Made by a program: the position numbers and the translations under genes. Positions 9,956-21,291 of a DNA stretch of 64,000 bases are shown piece by piece. Every line of letters starts with the position of its first letter. The first letter of the stretch is position 1. The notes below the pieces were generated by a model, which had not been told where the DNA came from, ran no database searches, and saw nothing but the letters and a program-made list of their open reading frames with translations. Source of the stretch: Isoetes taiwanensis (lineage: Eukaryota > Streptophyta > Lycopodiopsida > Isoetales > Isoetaceae); contig JAJEKV010000375.1 in NCBI GenBank assembly GCA_021234155.1, forward strand, positions 124,001-188,000, written 5' to 3'.

Positions 9956-11340
9956 CTTGGGTAGGTTTTCTTTTTCTATAACTGCTATTAAATGTCTTAA
10001 TTATTTATTAACTGATCGGGCTTTTGCAACATGAACAGAGATCAATGTATGCCGCTGCTCCTAAAAGTTACATATGCTTCAAGCCAGCAAGTGCGATCGA
10101 TGCAGACTGAGACATTAATGGTTTGAGGGGATCGGGAAAAGCTCAAATGGCTGCTCATTATACTGGTATTATTTCTTCTAAGATGTTTGGGAGAAGGATT
10201 TTTGGATGGAAGCATTACAACTGTAAAAGATCAATGGCAAACTGCAGAAATATCGAGCACTTCAATCAGGTTAGATGATCACAATGTATGTTAGAAATAC
10301 TTTAATATAAGAGAAAGCATGATTGATCATGTTCTCTAGGCAGCTTAATGCTACTGTGCTTTGAATAATTGAATAGTCCAGGGATGGAGTAGATACAGAT
10401 ATTGATGTTGCAAATCCATGGTCATGTTGCTTAGTTATGGAAATAAGCTGTAGATATATTATAAGCTTGCTTTTAAACTTGAATAGGCTGCTGCATACAG
10501 GAAAATAGGTAGGTTTGTATTGTTGTAATTTCTTAAGTCAGCAATTTAGCCAAGTTATTTGCTGCAAAAAACATTTCACTTAATAGAGTTGCATGCTAGC
10601 TGGTAGACTGCCTATGTTTGTAGGCTTGCAGATCTTATAATTTAGCTTTAACAATAGGTTGCTAATAAGCTATAGGCCTGTTTTTAGCCGTATTGTACAT
10701 GATTTGGTGGTTGGAAAAAGAGAAAATCATTTGATTGCATTCTTCTTTGACAAATACAATGTCAAATGTGTTACATCTTGAATGCATACCAACATGTACC
10801 TTCTTGCATGTGCAATATTGTTTTTACAAGCATTGGGCATACTTATCTGTATAGTTATTTGTTGAGGGATATGTTAAATATGATGTGTATACTAACTTAT
10901 GTTATGTATGAAGGTGCAGACTACAAGGAATTAGGAACACAAGAAATGTATGTGGAAAGCTCAAAACAAATGACATTTGCTGAGTTATTTGCACTTATAT
11001 GCCTTTTACCTTTTCGCGTTTGTTATGCATGCATGCTTAAGCTTGATAAAATTATGTAGAAGAAAGTCTTTAAGTATTCTTTTTTTCTGTATGGTAGTTT
11101 TCTCACTTAAATGGCAAGACTTGCACAATGGAGCGTGATGTTTTCTTTTTCCTCAAATCAAAATATATCTATCCACTCTGAGACCAAGGAGATGCTTTAG
11201 GTGTTGAGCATGACAAAGTCATTGTGTTGTAATATTTTCCATTTTCAACATGTGTTCCGTATTTAGTTTAGGCTGAAAGTTACTAATTGCTAAGCAGTGC
11301 CTCCTGTGCAAACGATGCTTTTCTCTTTATTAGGTTGAAG
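9956..11340. other. No gene recognised
   Basis: Only small ORFs (largest 97 codons at 10766-11059, no domain). No array or transposon end was found. Confidence 0.35.
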
Positions 11341-11399
11341 CATCCAAAACTTTACATGCGGACATTGTTGAAAAAATTGTACAGTCTATATACAAGCTA

Positions 11400-12283
11400 T
11401 TGTATGATTGGACCCATCAGTCACACCTGTTCAAAGTCTTAGTGGAGCCTGTCCTTTTATACGGGGTTGAAGTATGGGGCCCATGGTATCCCTCGCTACT
11501 TGGAATGACTTGGAGCAAAAGTCGCGAGAAAGCCTTCTTGATACGAGCACTAGGGGTGAAGTCCACAGTCCCATATCAAATTCTCTTGCGGGAAGCAGAT
11601 TCTTGCCTCTTAGGAGAGGGCCCTTGATCGCCACATTGTCTATTTTTCGGAAAGGTGGTCAACATGGACGATGCTTTCGTCTTCCAAAACTAGCTTATAT
11701 CATGGCAATGGGGCCACAGCGCCTCAAGGCTCTTTGGAGGGAAAAGAGAGCTCAATGGATGGCTAGATGGAATGTGCGAGAACACAGGTGCATACATGTG
11801 CAAACAGGCGGTCGCCATAGCAGGGGCAATATCTTGGCGCTTGCTTCATCGGCCAAGCTTTGGGATGCTGGCCCTTGAGCGGTCAAGGCGGCACACTACC
11901 GGCGCCACATAAATCCCACATTGGAGCGAGGCCCACAATGCTACCGCATACCCACTTGCCCACGAAAAGCCTTGAGACTCATTGCCTCCATTCGCGGGGG
12001 CACATCATCTTGAATTGGGGCAGGCGGATGGATTGGTGAGCCACGTCGGGGCCGAGGGCTCGTCCAATGCTGCCAAATGGGAGCCATTGAGGATGAATCT
12101 CATACCCTTCAAAGTTGCCCAAAGATATGATCAAATCCGGCCGCTATCTTTGAGTTGGTGGGGCCTGGCCACCGCTACATGTGACATTGAGCACGGCATC
12201 CCATGCGGATGCTAGGATCATACCTTCAGGAGGTCATGGACATGCGAGATCAGCTATGTCCTCGGGCACGCACTTGACATGTA
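11400..12283 (+). pseudogene. LINE ORF2 C-terminal region, frameshifted
   Basis: The part following the reverse-transcriptase palm is recognisable. It has FKVLVEPVLLYGVEVWG (a LINE hallmark), then conserved segments in shifting frames (RLPKLAYIMAMGPQ, QCCQMGAIEDESHTLQSCP). The last is the Cys/His-bearing C-terminal motif also seen at 55791-56249 and 57576-57926 on the minus strand. At least four frame changes or stops separate these pieces, so no protein is made. The catalytic palm is absent (truncated). Confidence 0.75.
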
Positions 12284-12333
12284 CATACACATTTATTTCA
12301 TGATGATGTATACTTGTACAGTTTGACAGCATT

Positions 12334-12404
12334 CTTATTACTGCCACGGTTTTTCCCTCGAAAACCCTTCGGGGCGGGGGTTTTTTAACCCGGACAGTAA
12401 TAAG
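12334..12404 (+). other. Conserved LINE 3' stem-loop
   Basis: The outer stem CTTATTACTG (12334-12343) pairs perfectly with CAGTAATAAG (12395-12404). Inside, GGTTTT, AAAACCC and GGGGTTTT allow two mutually exclusive hairpins. In several LINE clades a 3' stem-loop is what the RT recognises; that role is inferred here. Confidence 0.75.
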
Positions 12405-12486
12405 TTTGCTGCGCTCCTTCTGGGTCCCATAGGCCGATTGGTCTCAGTGGACGATAAAAAAACTATTCTATTCTATTCTATTCTGT

Positions 12487-13313
12487 TACCTTCTTATTAG
12501 GCTTTTCTTGCAACAATGTAAGTGGTGATCTTTAGTTACAAGATAGAGCATTCTCTGTTTTATTCAATGTAGCTACAGATAAATCGCTCCAAAGTCCATC
12601 ATATACAAATAGTTTTTTTTTTTGTTCCATGTGAACAATAAGTTGGCACGAGAATTGAATTTAGTTTGAACCTTATTGGATGCCTTTTGGACATTACCAG
12701 AGATAATATGCAATCTGCTAAATCATTTCATGTATGCACAAATGGTCCTCTTCTTTTCCCAACTCCCATATTATGTGTTTGAGATCTTAAAAAAAGGAGT
12801 TCCATTATCTTGATGCATACAATGGGTTCTTAATCAACCCTGATTTGGTTTCATGACACTTGGATGTTACATGAAAATGGCATGATTATAATGTTTTCTC
12901 TTTTACAAGTTTTATAGCCAATAGTTCTAGGAGCACAATATATCTATATAGTGTTGATAATTTCATCATTTTTATAGACAATGGCCTTTTGAAGTTATTA
13001 TATCCTCTTTTAAAGCTATCTATTCTCATGTTAATATATTTTTAGGTGTGCAATGAAAAGCACTTTACATTGTTTAGGATTTGTCGATCAACCACAAAAT
13101 TCATGCACCAATTATTTCAAACAAGACTCTTGCAAACATCTATTTCCTTACCCCATATCATCCAATAATGATGAATATGTAGGACAATAACAGGGGGTTC
13201 TAGAAGAATTTGATATGGATGCATAAATCACTATCCATGTGACTATAGACTATACCCTAAAACAATTGAATAAAAAAATATAGATTCAATAGAAAAAATG
13301 AGCACATTAATTT
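12487..13313. other. No gene recognised
   Basis: AT-rich sequence without repeats or ORFs of note. Confidence 0.4.
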
Positions 13314-13386
13314 GTTGGTTGCATTGGTTAAAGTATCCTTAAAAAGATATTGAATTATTTTGGTAGAGGTTCGAGTCTTCGTATCT
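13314..13386 (+). repeat. tRNA-like SINE head
   Basis: An A-box-like TGGTTGCATTGGTTAA (about 13317-13331) is followed 37 bp later by a B box GGTTCGAGTC (13369-13378). It does not fold as a full tRNA and no anticodon arm is evident, so it reads as a pol-III-type SINE promoter. Confidence 0.5.
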
Positions 13387-13575
13387 CAAAATCTAAAACC
13401 TGAGGGAAACCCGTATAGAGATGAGTCTCAATATTTCATATTCCAAAACCTTAGGCGAACCTGTATTCCATATTCAAAATCATAGGCATCCTTAGTTATA
13501 AATGACCATAATTGAAACAAGAGGCAGCCAGAAGCACCAACATACGATCTGGACCATAGGATGAACAAAGCCGAC

Positions 13576-13669
13576 AACTGAGATAGTCTAGATCCACCTT
13601 CACAACTTAGAAAAGTGGCATTAACTGAGATTGTCTAGGTCCACCTTCACAACTTTGGAAAGTGGCATT
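13576..13669. repeat. Tandem duplication of a 47-bp unit
   Basis: AACTGAGAT(A/T)GTCTAG(A/G)TCCACC... repeats at 13576 and 13623 with few differences. Confidence 0.75.
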
Positions 13670-13899
13670 TGGAACCTATATTTGCACTTGATATTTTGTG
13701 CATCTGCTTAGCTCTTCTAAAACAGGCATTTTGACGACAAAATTTGAATATGTGTATCTTTTAATGGCATTTTAAAAACTGAAATTGAATAGGTTTCATA
13801 ATTTAATACTTTGTTCCTACATAAATGTGAGGTTTATTGTAGTCCCTCGCACGAATATCCATTCAAATACTGGGTGGAACGGGCTGGCTTGATAGGTAG

Positions 13900-14057
13900 C
13901 CCCTTCAACATGCAAATACTTATAACACCATGATGCTACATTCCATTTATGGACATGACGAACCTACAAGATTCTATTTCACCTACAAACTCCACTGCAT
14001 CTACCCATTCCACATATTCACGACTAATACCCGGCATCACCGGGCACACGTTTCTAG
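13900..14057 (+). mobile_element. Helitron-type 3' end
   Basis: CCCGG-CATCA-CCGGG (14030-14044), then ACACGTTT, then CTAG at 14054-14057 followed by T. This is the classic Helitron 3' end: hairpin, short spacer, CTRR, with insertion before T. The same terminus occurs on the minus strand at 25258-25287. The 5' TC end was not located, so the start is arbitrary. No helicase is encoded, hence non-autonomous. Confidence 0.6.
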
Positions 14058-14212
14058 TTATTATTATTGCCACTACAGTTTTTCCCTCTAAAACCCTTCA
14101 TGGTAGGGGTTTTTTAATCCTGAGCAGTAATACATCTGTTGCGTTCTCTCTTTGGGTCCCATAGGCATATTGGTCTCTATGGACGATAAAATCAAATTCA
14201 ATTCATTTTATA
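14058..14212 (+). mobile_element. LINE 3' end copy abutting the Helitron end
   Basis: TTATTATTGCC, the hairpin region (AAAACCC..GGGGTTTT), GCAGTAATA, TTTGGGTCCCATAGGCATATTGG, GGACGATAAAA and a short (TCAAT)n tail. The outer stem is kept by a G-U pair. The 5' side stops exactly at the Helitron CTAG, so one interrupted the other. Confidence 0.7.
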
Positions 14213-14314
14213 ATACTTCAAATTATATTTCCATGAGTAAAGTGCTATAACATATGAAACCCAAATGCTTAGTAACTTTTGAAAAGGGCAAACTTAGGCC
14301 TTCTTGTTTGTTGC

Positions 14315-14432
14315 AGATCACCTAGTTTCGTTTGCCTCATCTTTACTAACTCTGCAAGTTTGAAAACTTTGGAAGATCACCTAGTTTGGTTTGCCTCATC
14401 TTTACTAACTTTGCAAGTTTGAAAACTTTGGC
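14315..14432. repeat. Tandem duplication of a 59-bp unit
   Basis: AGATCACCTAGTTT(C/G)... repeats from 14315 and from 14374, nearly identical. It lies just upstream of the L1 insertion site. Confidence 0.85.
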
Positions 14433-14492
14433 TCCCTCCATTTTTGCTCTGGTAAATTGCATTTTCCTCTAAATCGAAGGCTAACCCCTAGT

Positions 14493-14508
14493 AAAAGAGC
14501 TTGTCGTG
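14493..14508 (+). repeat. L1 target-site duplication, 5' copy
   Basis: AAAAGAGCTTGTCGTG; identical to 20180-20195 (the four A's merge with the poly(A)). Confidence 0.92.
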
Positions 14509-14521
14509 TAGGTACGGAGGG

Positions 14522-16322
14522 ATGAATAGGGCGTCGAACAGGGCGACACTCAGGGCGGCCGCCTCTGCGGCTAATGTGAATCCAGCAGGAAAAATCGGAG
14601 GCCCAGAGCCTCCCTCAGGAATCGGAGTAGTTAGTTCGACCTGCAGCAACCAGATTGCATCTAATAGCAACGAACCTAGGGCATTGGGCGAATCTGTCCA
14701 GGCAAAGGGCAAAGAGAAAAATATTGATGTGGACAAAGGGAAAAAATCCGGCAGCACAATAAAAGAAGCAGAAGGGGTTTGCGGCGCCATCTGGGGTTTG
14801 CAGGGACAGGAGGAGGTCGATTCAGTGAGACAAGGCTCGGGAGCAGGGGAAGGAAATGAACTGGAAGTGACAGGCCAGAAGTTTGGAAAGGAAAGAAAAA
14901 GGGGTAAGCATCCCATCTAATTCTATTCCGGAGCATTTAGTCACAGATCTTAATACTGATGATAAACAAGAGGAGCTGAATAACTGTGGAATTTTGAAGC
15001 CCACTGTGAGCAATAACGAAGCTAAGAGATCTAACTCGTGGAAACAGAGTAATACTATAGAAAGAATTATAAGACCCAGGTTCTCTGAGTGGATTAAGAA
15101 AGGAGTCCTAAATGAATACCGTAGTGGCAGAGTAGAAGAAGCATTGAACTCTCTTTCCTCTAAAAACCTGTCTACCAATCTAGAACAGCTTCTCCAATCA
15201 GCCGGCCTCAAGCCAGAACATGGCAATATTAAAGTAACTGAGATAAATCATTCGAGACATATTAAAAATATGGAAAAACTAATCTCTAAGGCAGTGGTGG
15301 GGTTTTTTACTGGAGGCTTTCTGGACTATAGGAAGCTGCAAAATTGGCTTGCCAGGCATCTCGATGCTTTGAATATGCCGCAGTTTCAAAGCATCAAAGT
15401 TATTGGGAGCAATTTTTTCCTAATATTATTTGATGATGAGAAAGCTGTGGAAAATATAGTCTCCAGAGGAGTAGATCGCTTTGCGGGGGAATTTGTGTTA
15501 TAACAATACTACTCAATTTTAATTGCCATAGCAAAGAATTTGGGCAACTACATAACTCACTCGATTGCAAAAGGGCCAAGAATCTGTGTGGGTATTACAG
15601 TAGCAGAGGGTATCCCACAGTTCACTCTTGTGCAAAGTGGGACGTACTACTCACTATTCAAGTTGAGACTCATAAACGGGTGGGAGATTAGAAGAATGTT
15701 TCCCACAATGGAAATTAAGGGTCTGGAAGATTGTTTCGTGTTCCAGAGAGAATCACAAGGTAACGTCAAATTAGCAGGAGAAAAGGCGACAAAACTGCAA
15801 GATAATGTCAAGATAACAGGTGAAAAGGAAATAGAGCTAAATGGGGGAAAAAAAGAGAAGGGTCATTTAAACTCAGATGAAATGGAATGTGAAGTTAATT
15901 TGCCATCTAAAGGTAATCCAGAATTGGACAAGAAGCTAGAACGAGGGGAAAACATAGATAATAGAAAGGAACACGTGAATGAGGATGGATGGGCCATGGT
16001 ACAACACAGAAATGGTGGCAGGCTTAAAAATCAGATACGAAAGAGATTACCCAATTCGGGTAACGCAAACAAATCCACAGGTCATAACTTGTCCAATGTT
16101 CAAACAACAGAGAATCACAATGAGGAAGCACTAACTGAGTATATGGCAATAGAATATCAAGCTGCCAATGAACAGTTCCCAGTGCATAATAACAGATGGG
16201 CAGATTTACCAATGGATGAAAATATAGAGAATCCTGCGGATGGAATGCCAAGCAAAAAGAGAGTTATACCAAGATTGGGAGAACAACTCAATCAGTCGAA
16301 TATATTTTCTAATGGAACATAA
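14522..16322 (+). pseudogene. L1 ORF1 (DUF4283-like), broken
   Basis: Starts at ATG 14522. A basic, low-complexity N-terminus runs to a frameshift between about 14885 and 14915, inside an A/G-rich run. The frame resumes (14883 frame) through a DUF4283-like domain (VVGFFTGGFLDYRKLQNWL, PQFQSIKVIG, FFLILFDDEKAVENIV; about 15295-15480). A TAA at 15501-15503 interrupts it. Immediately after, relative to the related copy at 34152-34655, about 30 codons are missing, including the conserved W..LPNLP part. The frame then continues (THSIAKGPRICV) to the stop at 16320-16322 through an acidic/Asn-rich tail. In plant L1s this protein binds the element RNA. Confidence 0.8.
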
Positions 16323-19300
16323 AATCCTTAGCTGGAACATTAGGGGGGTAAAATCCTCCGAGGCCAAAGGCAGTAGGCTATCTCTAGCATTGAAAAAAAT
16401 TTCTCCAGATATTGTTTGTTTGTAGGAGCATAAATGTAAAAAGGAAGAAATTGGGGTTCTACTTAACATACTAGGAAAAGATTATATGGGCATCATGTCG
16501 TCTAGTGGCAGCTCTAGCGCGGGAACATTTATTGCATGGAGAAAACACTTGAATCTTTTATCGACATATACAGATCATTTTGGGAGGTGCGCAATAGTAA
16601 CCTGGTACGCTCATGGTAAAAAATGGGGAGTAATAAATATCTATGCACATAATCAAGCCAGGCAATGTGAAGAACAGGCTGAAAAACTTTGATAGAGATA
16701 TACGGTGGATTATGGTTGGGGACTTTAATATGGTGGAAACTAGTAGCGACAGATATGGGAGCGGGATTGAGGTTGTGCATGGAACAGTGGCTGAGCATGC
16801 TTAATGAGTTGGGATTTATGGAACTACAGGGAGACCAGGTTTCACGTGGTGTAATGGTTGGGTTGGAGATGGTAGGGCATATGCACGGCATGATAGGTGT
16901 TATCTAAACTCTCAGATCATGCAAGAAATGAACATATCACTATACCGTCATAATTTCTTAGAGAATTCTATTTCGGATCACAATCCGCAGATTATATGCT
17001 CTTCCAGAGTTGATACTTCTAAACTGCTAAAGACAGCCTTCAAGTTGAACCCCAGATTTCTTAAAGATGCAGATTTTGAAGATCAGTGTAAGCAGATTTG
17101 GACAGCGGCTAGCAGAAATAAACAGGGAATGGAAGCAATGATTGCAGCTCTGGCAGCGGTTAAAAAATTTGCTAAGGTTTGGGGTCGTAACAAGGTGGCC
17201 GAGGAAAATGCTTTGTTGGAATCACTTTACAATGAATTGACAGAACTTAAAAGAAATGGTACTAGCACAGGCGAAAGGGAAAAGATAGTTCTAGAGAAAA
17301 TTAAGAGGCTAGAACAAATCAAAATTCAACAAGCAAGGACTAAAGCAGGATTGACGTGGATCAAAGAAGGTGAAAAACGCACAGGTTTCTTTTTTAGAGT
17401 AGCAAAGCAGAGGAAACAAGCAGCCATATTATCTTCAGTACAGGGAGAGGATGGACTCATCATTCGAAACCCACAGCAGGTAAAGGAGTTCGTCTCTAAA
17501 CATTTTGAAGATCTTTTTAAGAAGAAGAATATATATCTTCAAGATTGCTTTGAGGAGTTAATTATCTCAAAAATTGTATTTAAGGCATCCGCTACGCAAA
17601 GGGAATAGCTAGGACAACCGTTATCCGTTGAAGAGTTGCATAAGGCCATTTACTCTCTAGCTAAAAATAAATGTCTGGGTCTTGATGGCATTCCAGCAGA
17701 ATTCTTTCAGGAATACTGGGAATGGGTACAGCCTCTTGTGTACAGTGCTTATCAGGACTTTCTACATGCAGATAAACTTGATCGCAAATTAAATACTGGT
17801 TGTATCACCCTAATCCCAAAGGTGAAAGAACCGAAATCCATAGGGGATTGGAGACCTATTATTCTGTTATCAACCTTTTACAAAATTATAGCAAAAGGTT
17901 ATGCGGAAAAAATAAAACCTATTCTGGTGGACCATATATCTGATGTTCAGTCAGGATTTATTCCAGGCAGAAGTATTCTCAGTAATATTGCGGCTGCTTT
18001 TGAAGGCATACATTGGGCAAGAAAGACACGTCAAAAGGTGCTTTACCTAAAACTTGATTTTAAGAAGGCATATGACAGTGTGAGCTGGTTCTTTTTACAC
18101 AAGATATTGCTTGCTTTCGGCTGTGGACAGGAGTTTACCAGTATTGTGGCAAAGCTATTGAAATCATCGCGTGCATCTGTATTAGTTTTGGGCGAGACCT
18201 CCCCTATTTTCAACATAAGCAGGGGCATTAGACAAGGATGCCCCTTGGCGCCTTTCCTTTTTAACATTGTTGCAGAAGGACTATCTCAAGTGCTACTTGC
18301 GGCAGTGAAAGATAGGGTTATAACAGGTCTACAGATGTCAGATGGATCGCAGCAAATTTGTAATCAATATGCTGATGATACTTTTTTGTTCTTAGAAGCC
18401 TCGGAAGATAATCTCTTGAATGCGAAGCAGCTACTGGATTCTTTCTCTATACCATCAGGGTGTTTTCTCAATTGGGGTAAATGTGCAGCTATTTGGCCAT
18501 TAGATGAGCCCCTTCCGACTCACGTCGCCGCTTTCCCTTGGACCATAGTACCTGTTGGGTCTTCATCGAAGTTGCTTGGCATTCCAATCGGGGTATGCAC
18601 CTCATCCTCGAACTTATGGGATGAGATCTTGCTCAATTTAGACAAACATTTGAGATGGTGGAAGGTCAGTAAACTCTCCATGGCAGGAAGGATCGTTGTA
18701 GCCAAGTCAGTGCTTAGCAGTACTCATATTTACGCTGCATCGGTGTTGTTGGCTCCTGAATCAAAGCTAGCAGAGTTAACAAAAATGGTGCGAAATTTTG
18801 TCTGGGGTGGAAACGAGGAAGGAGCAAATGTCAAAGTAGCGTGGAGAAAGTGTTTGAGATCCAAAGCTCAAGGGGGATTAGGAATGCTCGACTTTAAATT
18901 GCACAGCAAGATTTTAGTCTGTAAATTCATGTGGGAAATTCTCCAACAGGACTCGAAATCCCCGAGCCTTGAGCTTTTAAAACAATCACTAATTCACTGC
19001 ACGCCTTGCAGAAAACCTTCTCATAAAGCAGAATTGCCCTGGGCCCTCTTTTATAAATTGAGACCATATGCAGGAGCTTCGCCATTTCTTAAAGGACTAT
19101 TAAAAGCTTGGGAGGTAGTAAAAGTTTTATGGCGCCTGGATATCAAAAATTGTACCTCCATGTCTATGCCTTTGTGGTGGCTGCAAAATGGAAACCAACA
19201 GAGGCCGTGAGCCACTTTTCTCGGTGGTGAACAAAAGAACACAAAATAGATGGATTGGGGCAGGTGTATCTTGCATTGGAGATTGGTATCAAAGTGGGGT

Positions 19301-20037
19301 ACAATGCTCTTGGGAGTCATTCCAAAGCAAGTTTAACCTGAAAACGTGTGATAAGCGAATTTGGAACATGGTACATGATAATATTCCACTTTATGCAGTT
19401 CCACAAGTAGGTGCTTTCTGCTTACCTCGCGAAAATCTTGATAGAAAACATTTTGTTTCAAAAGCATACAAGGTCCTACATGTGAATGAATTGATAAGTC
19501 TTCCCTCTCAATGGGAGTTAACATTAGAAGATAACCATGTCACTCAAATATGGAAAGGAGTCTGGAGGAGCTACCTGCCACCAAAGGTTTCCACACTGCT
19601 ATGGCAAATTATTCACAGAGCATGCAGGGTAAACATATTAGTGAACAAGTTCAGCGGGGATGTATCTTAGAAGTTGCCCAATATGCGAGCGAGAAGAAGA
19701 AACAATTGAACACTGCTTTATGCACTGCAGGGAACTCCGATCAGTATGGGAAAAATTGAAGGAAGAGTTTGAGACTTCTATTTCAGAAAAGGAGATTTTG
19801 TTAGGCCTATATCCTTCAACTTGGCAAACTGGAAAAAGAGTTGCTTTGAATCTATGCAAAGGATGGCTCCTATGGCTAATATGGAAGAGGCGGATAAAGT
19901 TTGTGTTCTCCCAAGAATATCTACACCCTAGTAACATATGGCCATCTTTGAAACAAAAGATTCGCCAATATCTTGCAGCATTTGAGGAGGATGAGTGGGC
20001 TTCCCAAGCCCACGACTCTCTTTCATCACTTTTATAA
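16312..20037 (+). pseudogene. L1 ORF2: endonuclease, reverse transcriptase, zf-RVT; broken
   Basis: ATG 16312 overlaps the end of ORF1 by 11 bp. The endonuclease (APE type) shows ILSWNIRG, a TAG at 16423-16425 in place of the usual Gln codon before EHK, then GDFNMVE (about 16715-16738) and SDHNP (16973-16987), with several frame changes between. A TAG at 17606-17608 interrupts the linker. The RT (17636-19210) is long and open: GLDGIPAEFF, GDWRPI, LKLDFKKAYDSVSW, RGIRQGCPLAPFLF, YADDT (18368-18382, catalytic Asp pair intact) and AGRIVVAKS. A frameshift near 19190-19208 precedes the C-terminal part, and another at about 19660-19668 precedes the zinc finger CPICEREEETIEHCFMHC (from 19675). It ends at 20037. 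Function in an intact copy: target nicking and target-primed cDNA synthesis. Confidence 0.9.
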
Positions 20038-20160
20038 AAAGTTACAGCTTCATAGCCGAGTGATTATCCCTACATAAACAAATAAGTTATGTAGGTGTAT
20101 GATATCACTGGGTGTGTGTATGGCATTAATGAGTTTCAATTAATATATATTTGATCCTTC

Positions 20161-20195
20161 AAAAAAAAAAAAAAAAAAAAAAAGAGCTTGTCGTG
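20161..20195 (+). repeat. L1 poly(A) tail and 3' target-site duplication
   Basis: 23 A's (20161-20183), then GAGCTTGTCGTG; the duplication with its leading A's is 20180-20195. Confidence 0.92.
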
Positions 20196-21291
20196 AAAAC
20201 TACTACACTGGAGTTAATATTTTCATTTGGAAAAAACAAAGGAATAAAATAGTAAGATCACAATTTTGGCCCAATGATTGAAGGCTAAGTTAGTTCAACC
20301 GCTCTAGACCCTCGTTCTTGAGGGACAGGATCACATCCAACTTATGGTCATTGAAGTTGGGATCGAATGCATAGCGCCGCTGCTCTGAACCCTCATTCAT
20401 GAGGGCAAGATCGAATGTGTAATGTCAATGCACAGCTTTAAACCCTCGCAAGAGGAAATCCAACTTATAGTGATTGAAGTTTAGGTCCGAATGCGTAGTG
20501 TCGATGCGCTACGTCATTTTTATAAGTCATTTTTATAATACAGGCATCTTGGAGACCAAATGGTTTTTGGCACGAAAAAAAGTGGGAGAAGTCATAATAG
20601 GAATCTACCAATGTCCAAAATAATCTATACCAAGAACATGTCTTAAAAGCACACGTGCATGGCAGATGTTATAGCCTCTAGTTAATAGCCTATGCCAAAG
20701 GCAAAGAGCAGGAATCTAGGAATCTGATTGTTGCTGCCCAATGTTGCATAGCATGAAAGTCACATCCTATTATTTCCAGGAGATCTAGCTGAAACCATGT
20801 AACAATTTGTATGTTGCAGAGAAGAGACAAACAGGGTCTTGCCAAGTATCCTTGAAGCTTTTCACTTCATGTAGTAACAGAAACAGAAACAGAACAGTTT
20901 TAAACCATGCAGCCAAACATCTCTACCATATTATATTTTTGGAAATGCCATCTTCAAAAATCATTCACTTTCTTGTATTTCAGCATTCCGCTATGATTCT
21001 GTACACTCTCCATTCGGATCAAATGGACAACCAAAATCTTGTGCAACACCTGTAGTGTTGCAGAGTAAATTTCCGGCAACATCACATAAGTGACGTCGCA
21101 AGCTAGTATAAAACTTATTAATGAGGAAATTAATATATTGAGATCCTGCTGCAACTTGGAGGCAGGAAAAAATTTTAAACTTTCATTTGTCCAAGGCACT
21201 CATAATCAAAACCCTGTGATTGTGAACAATGGGATCAGTAAATAAAAATAGTTTCAAGGATCTGGAATATTAAAAAACCCAATATGCTTAC
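20196..21291. other. No gene recognised; degenerate repeat with CCCTC hairpins
   Basis: Between 20300 and 20520 a drifting repeat carries CCCTC-GTTCTT-GAGGG (20309-20324), CCCTC-ATTCAT-GAGGG (20390-20405) and CCCTCGCAAGAGG (20443-20455), each beside GAATGC(A/G)TAG(C/T)G-like sequence. Nothing else stands out. Confidence 0.45.

Larger units (their letters stand above)
11345..12486 (+). mobile_element. 5'-truncated LINE with intact 3' end and (TATTC)n tail
   Basis: ORF2 C-terminal remnants (11400-12280) lead into a 3' UTR holding the family stem-loop (12334-12404) and terminal block (12421-12458). The end is AAAAAAAC then (TATTC)n to 12486. This copy ties an ORF2 body to the tail block and is the best reference for the family's 3' end. 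The 5' boundary is approximate. Confidence 0.8.
14509..20183 (+). mobile_element. Full-length plant L1 retrotransposon, inactivated
   Basis: About 5.67 kb, bounded by a 16-bp target-site duplication AAAAGAGCTTGTCGTG (14493-14508 and 20180-20195). It carries ORF1, ORF2, a short 3' UTR ending ATCCTTC, and a poly(A) of about 23. The duplication begins with AAAA, as expected for target-primed reverse transcription at a TTTT|A site. Both ORFs are broken, so it cannot move by itself, but the crisp duplication and long poly(A) suggest a not very ancient insertion. Confidence 0.92.

Noticed and set aside
13314-13386. Functional tRNA gene
   Set aside because: A and B boxes fit, but no acceptor stem or anticodon arm can be folded; the same applies to 22799-22944 and 48115-48164.
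14488-14936. Minus-strand ORFs of 142 and 86 codons over L1 ORF1
   Set aside because: Antisense shadows of a low-complexity ORF1 N-terminus.
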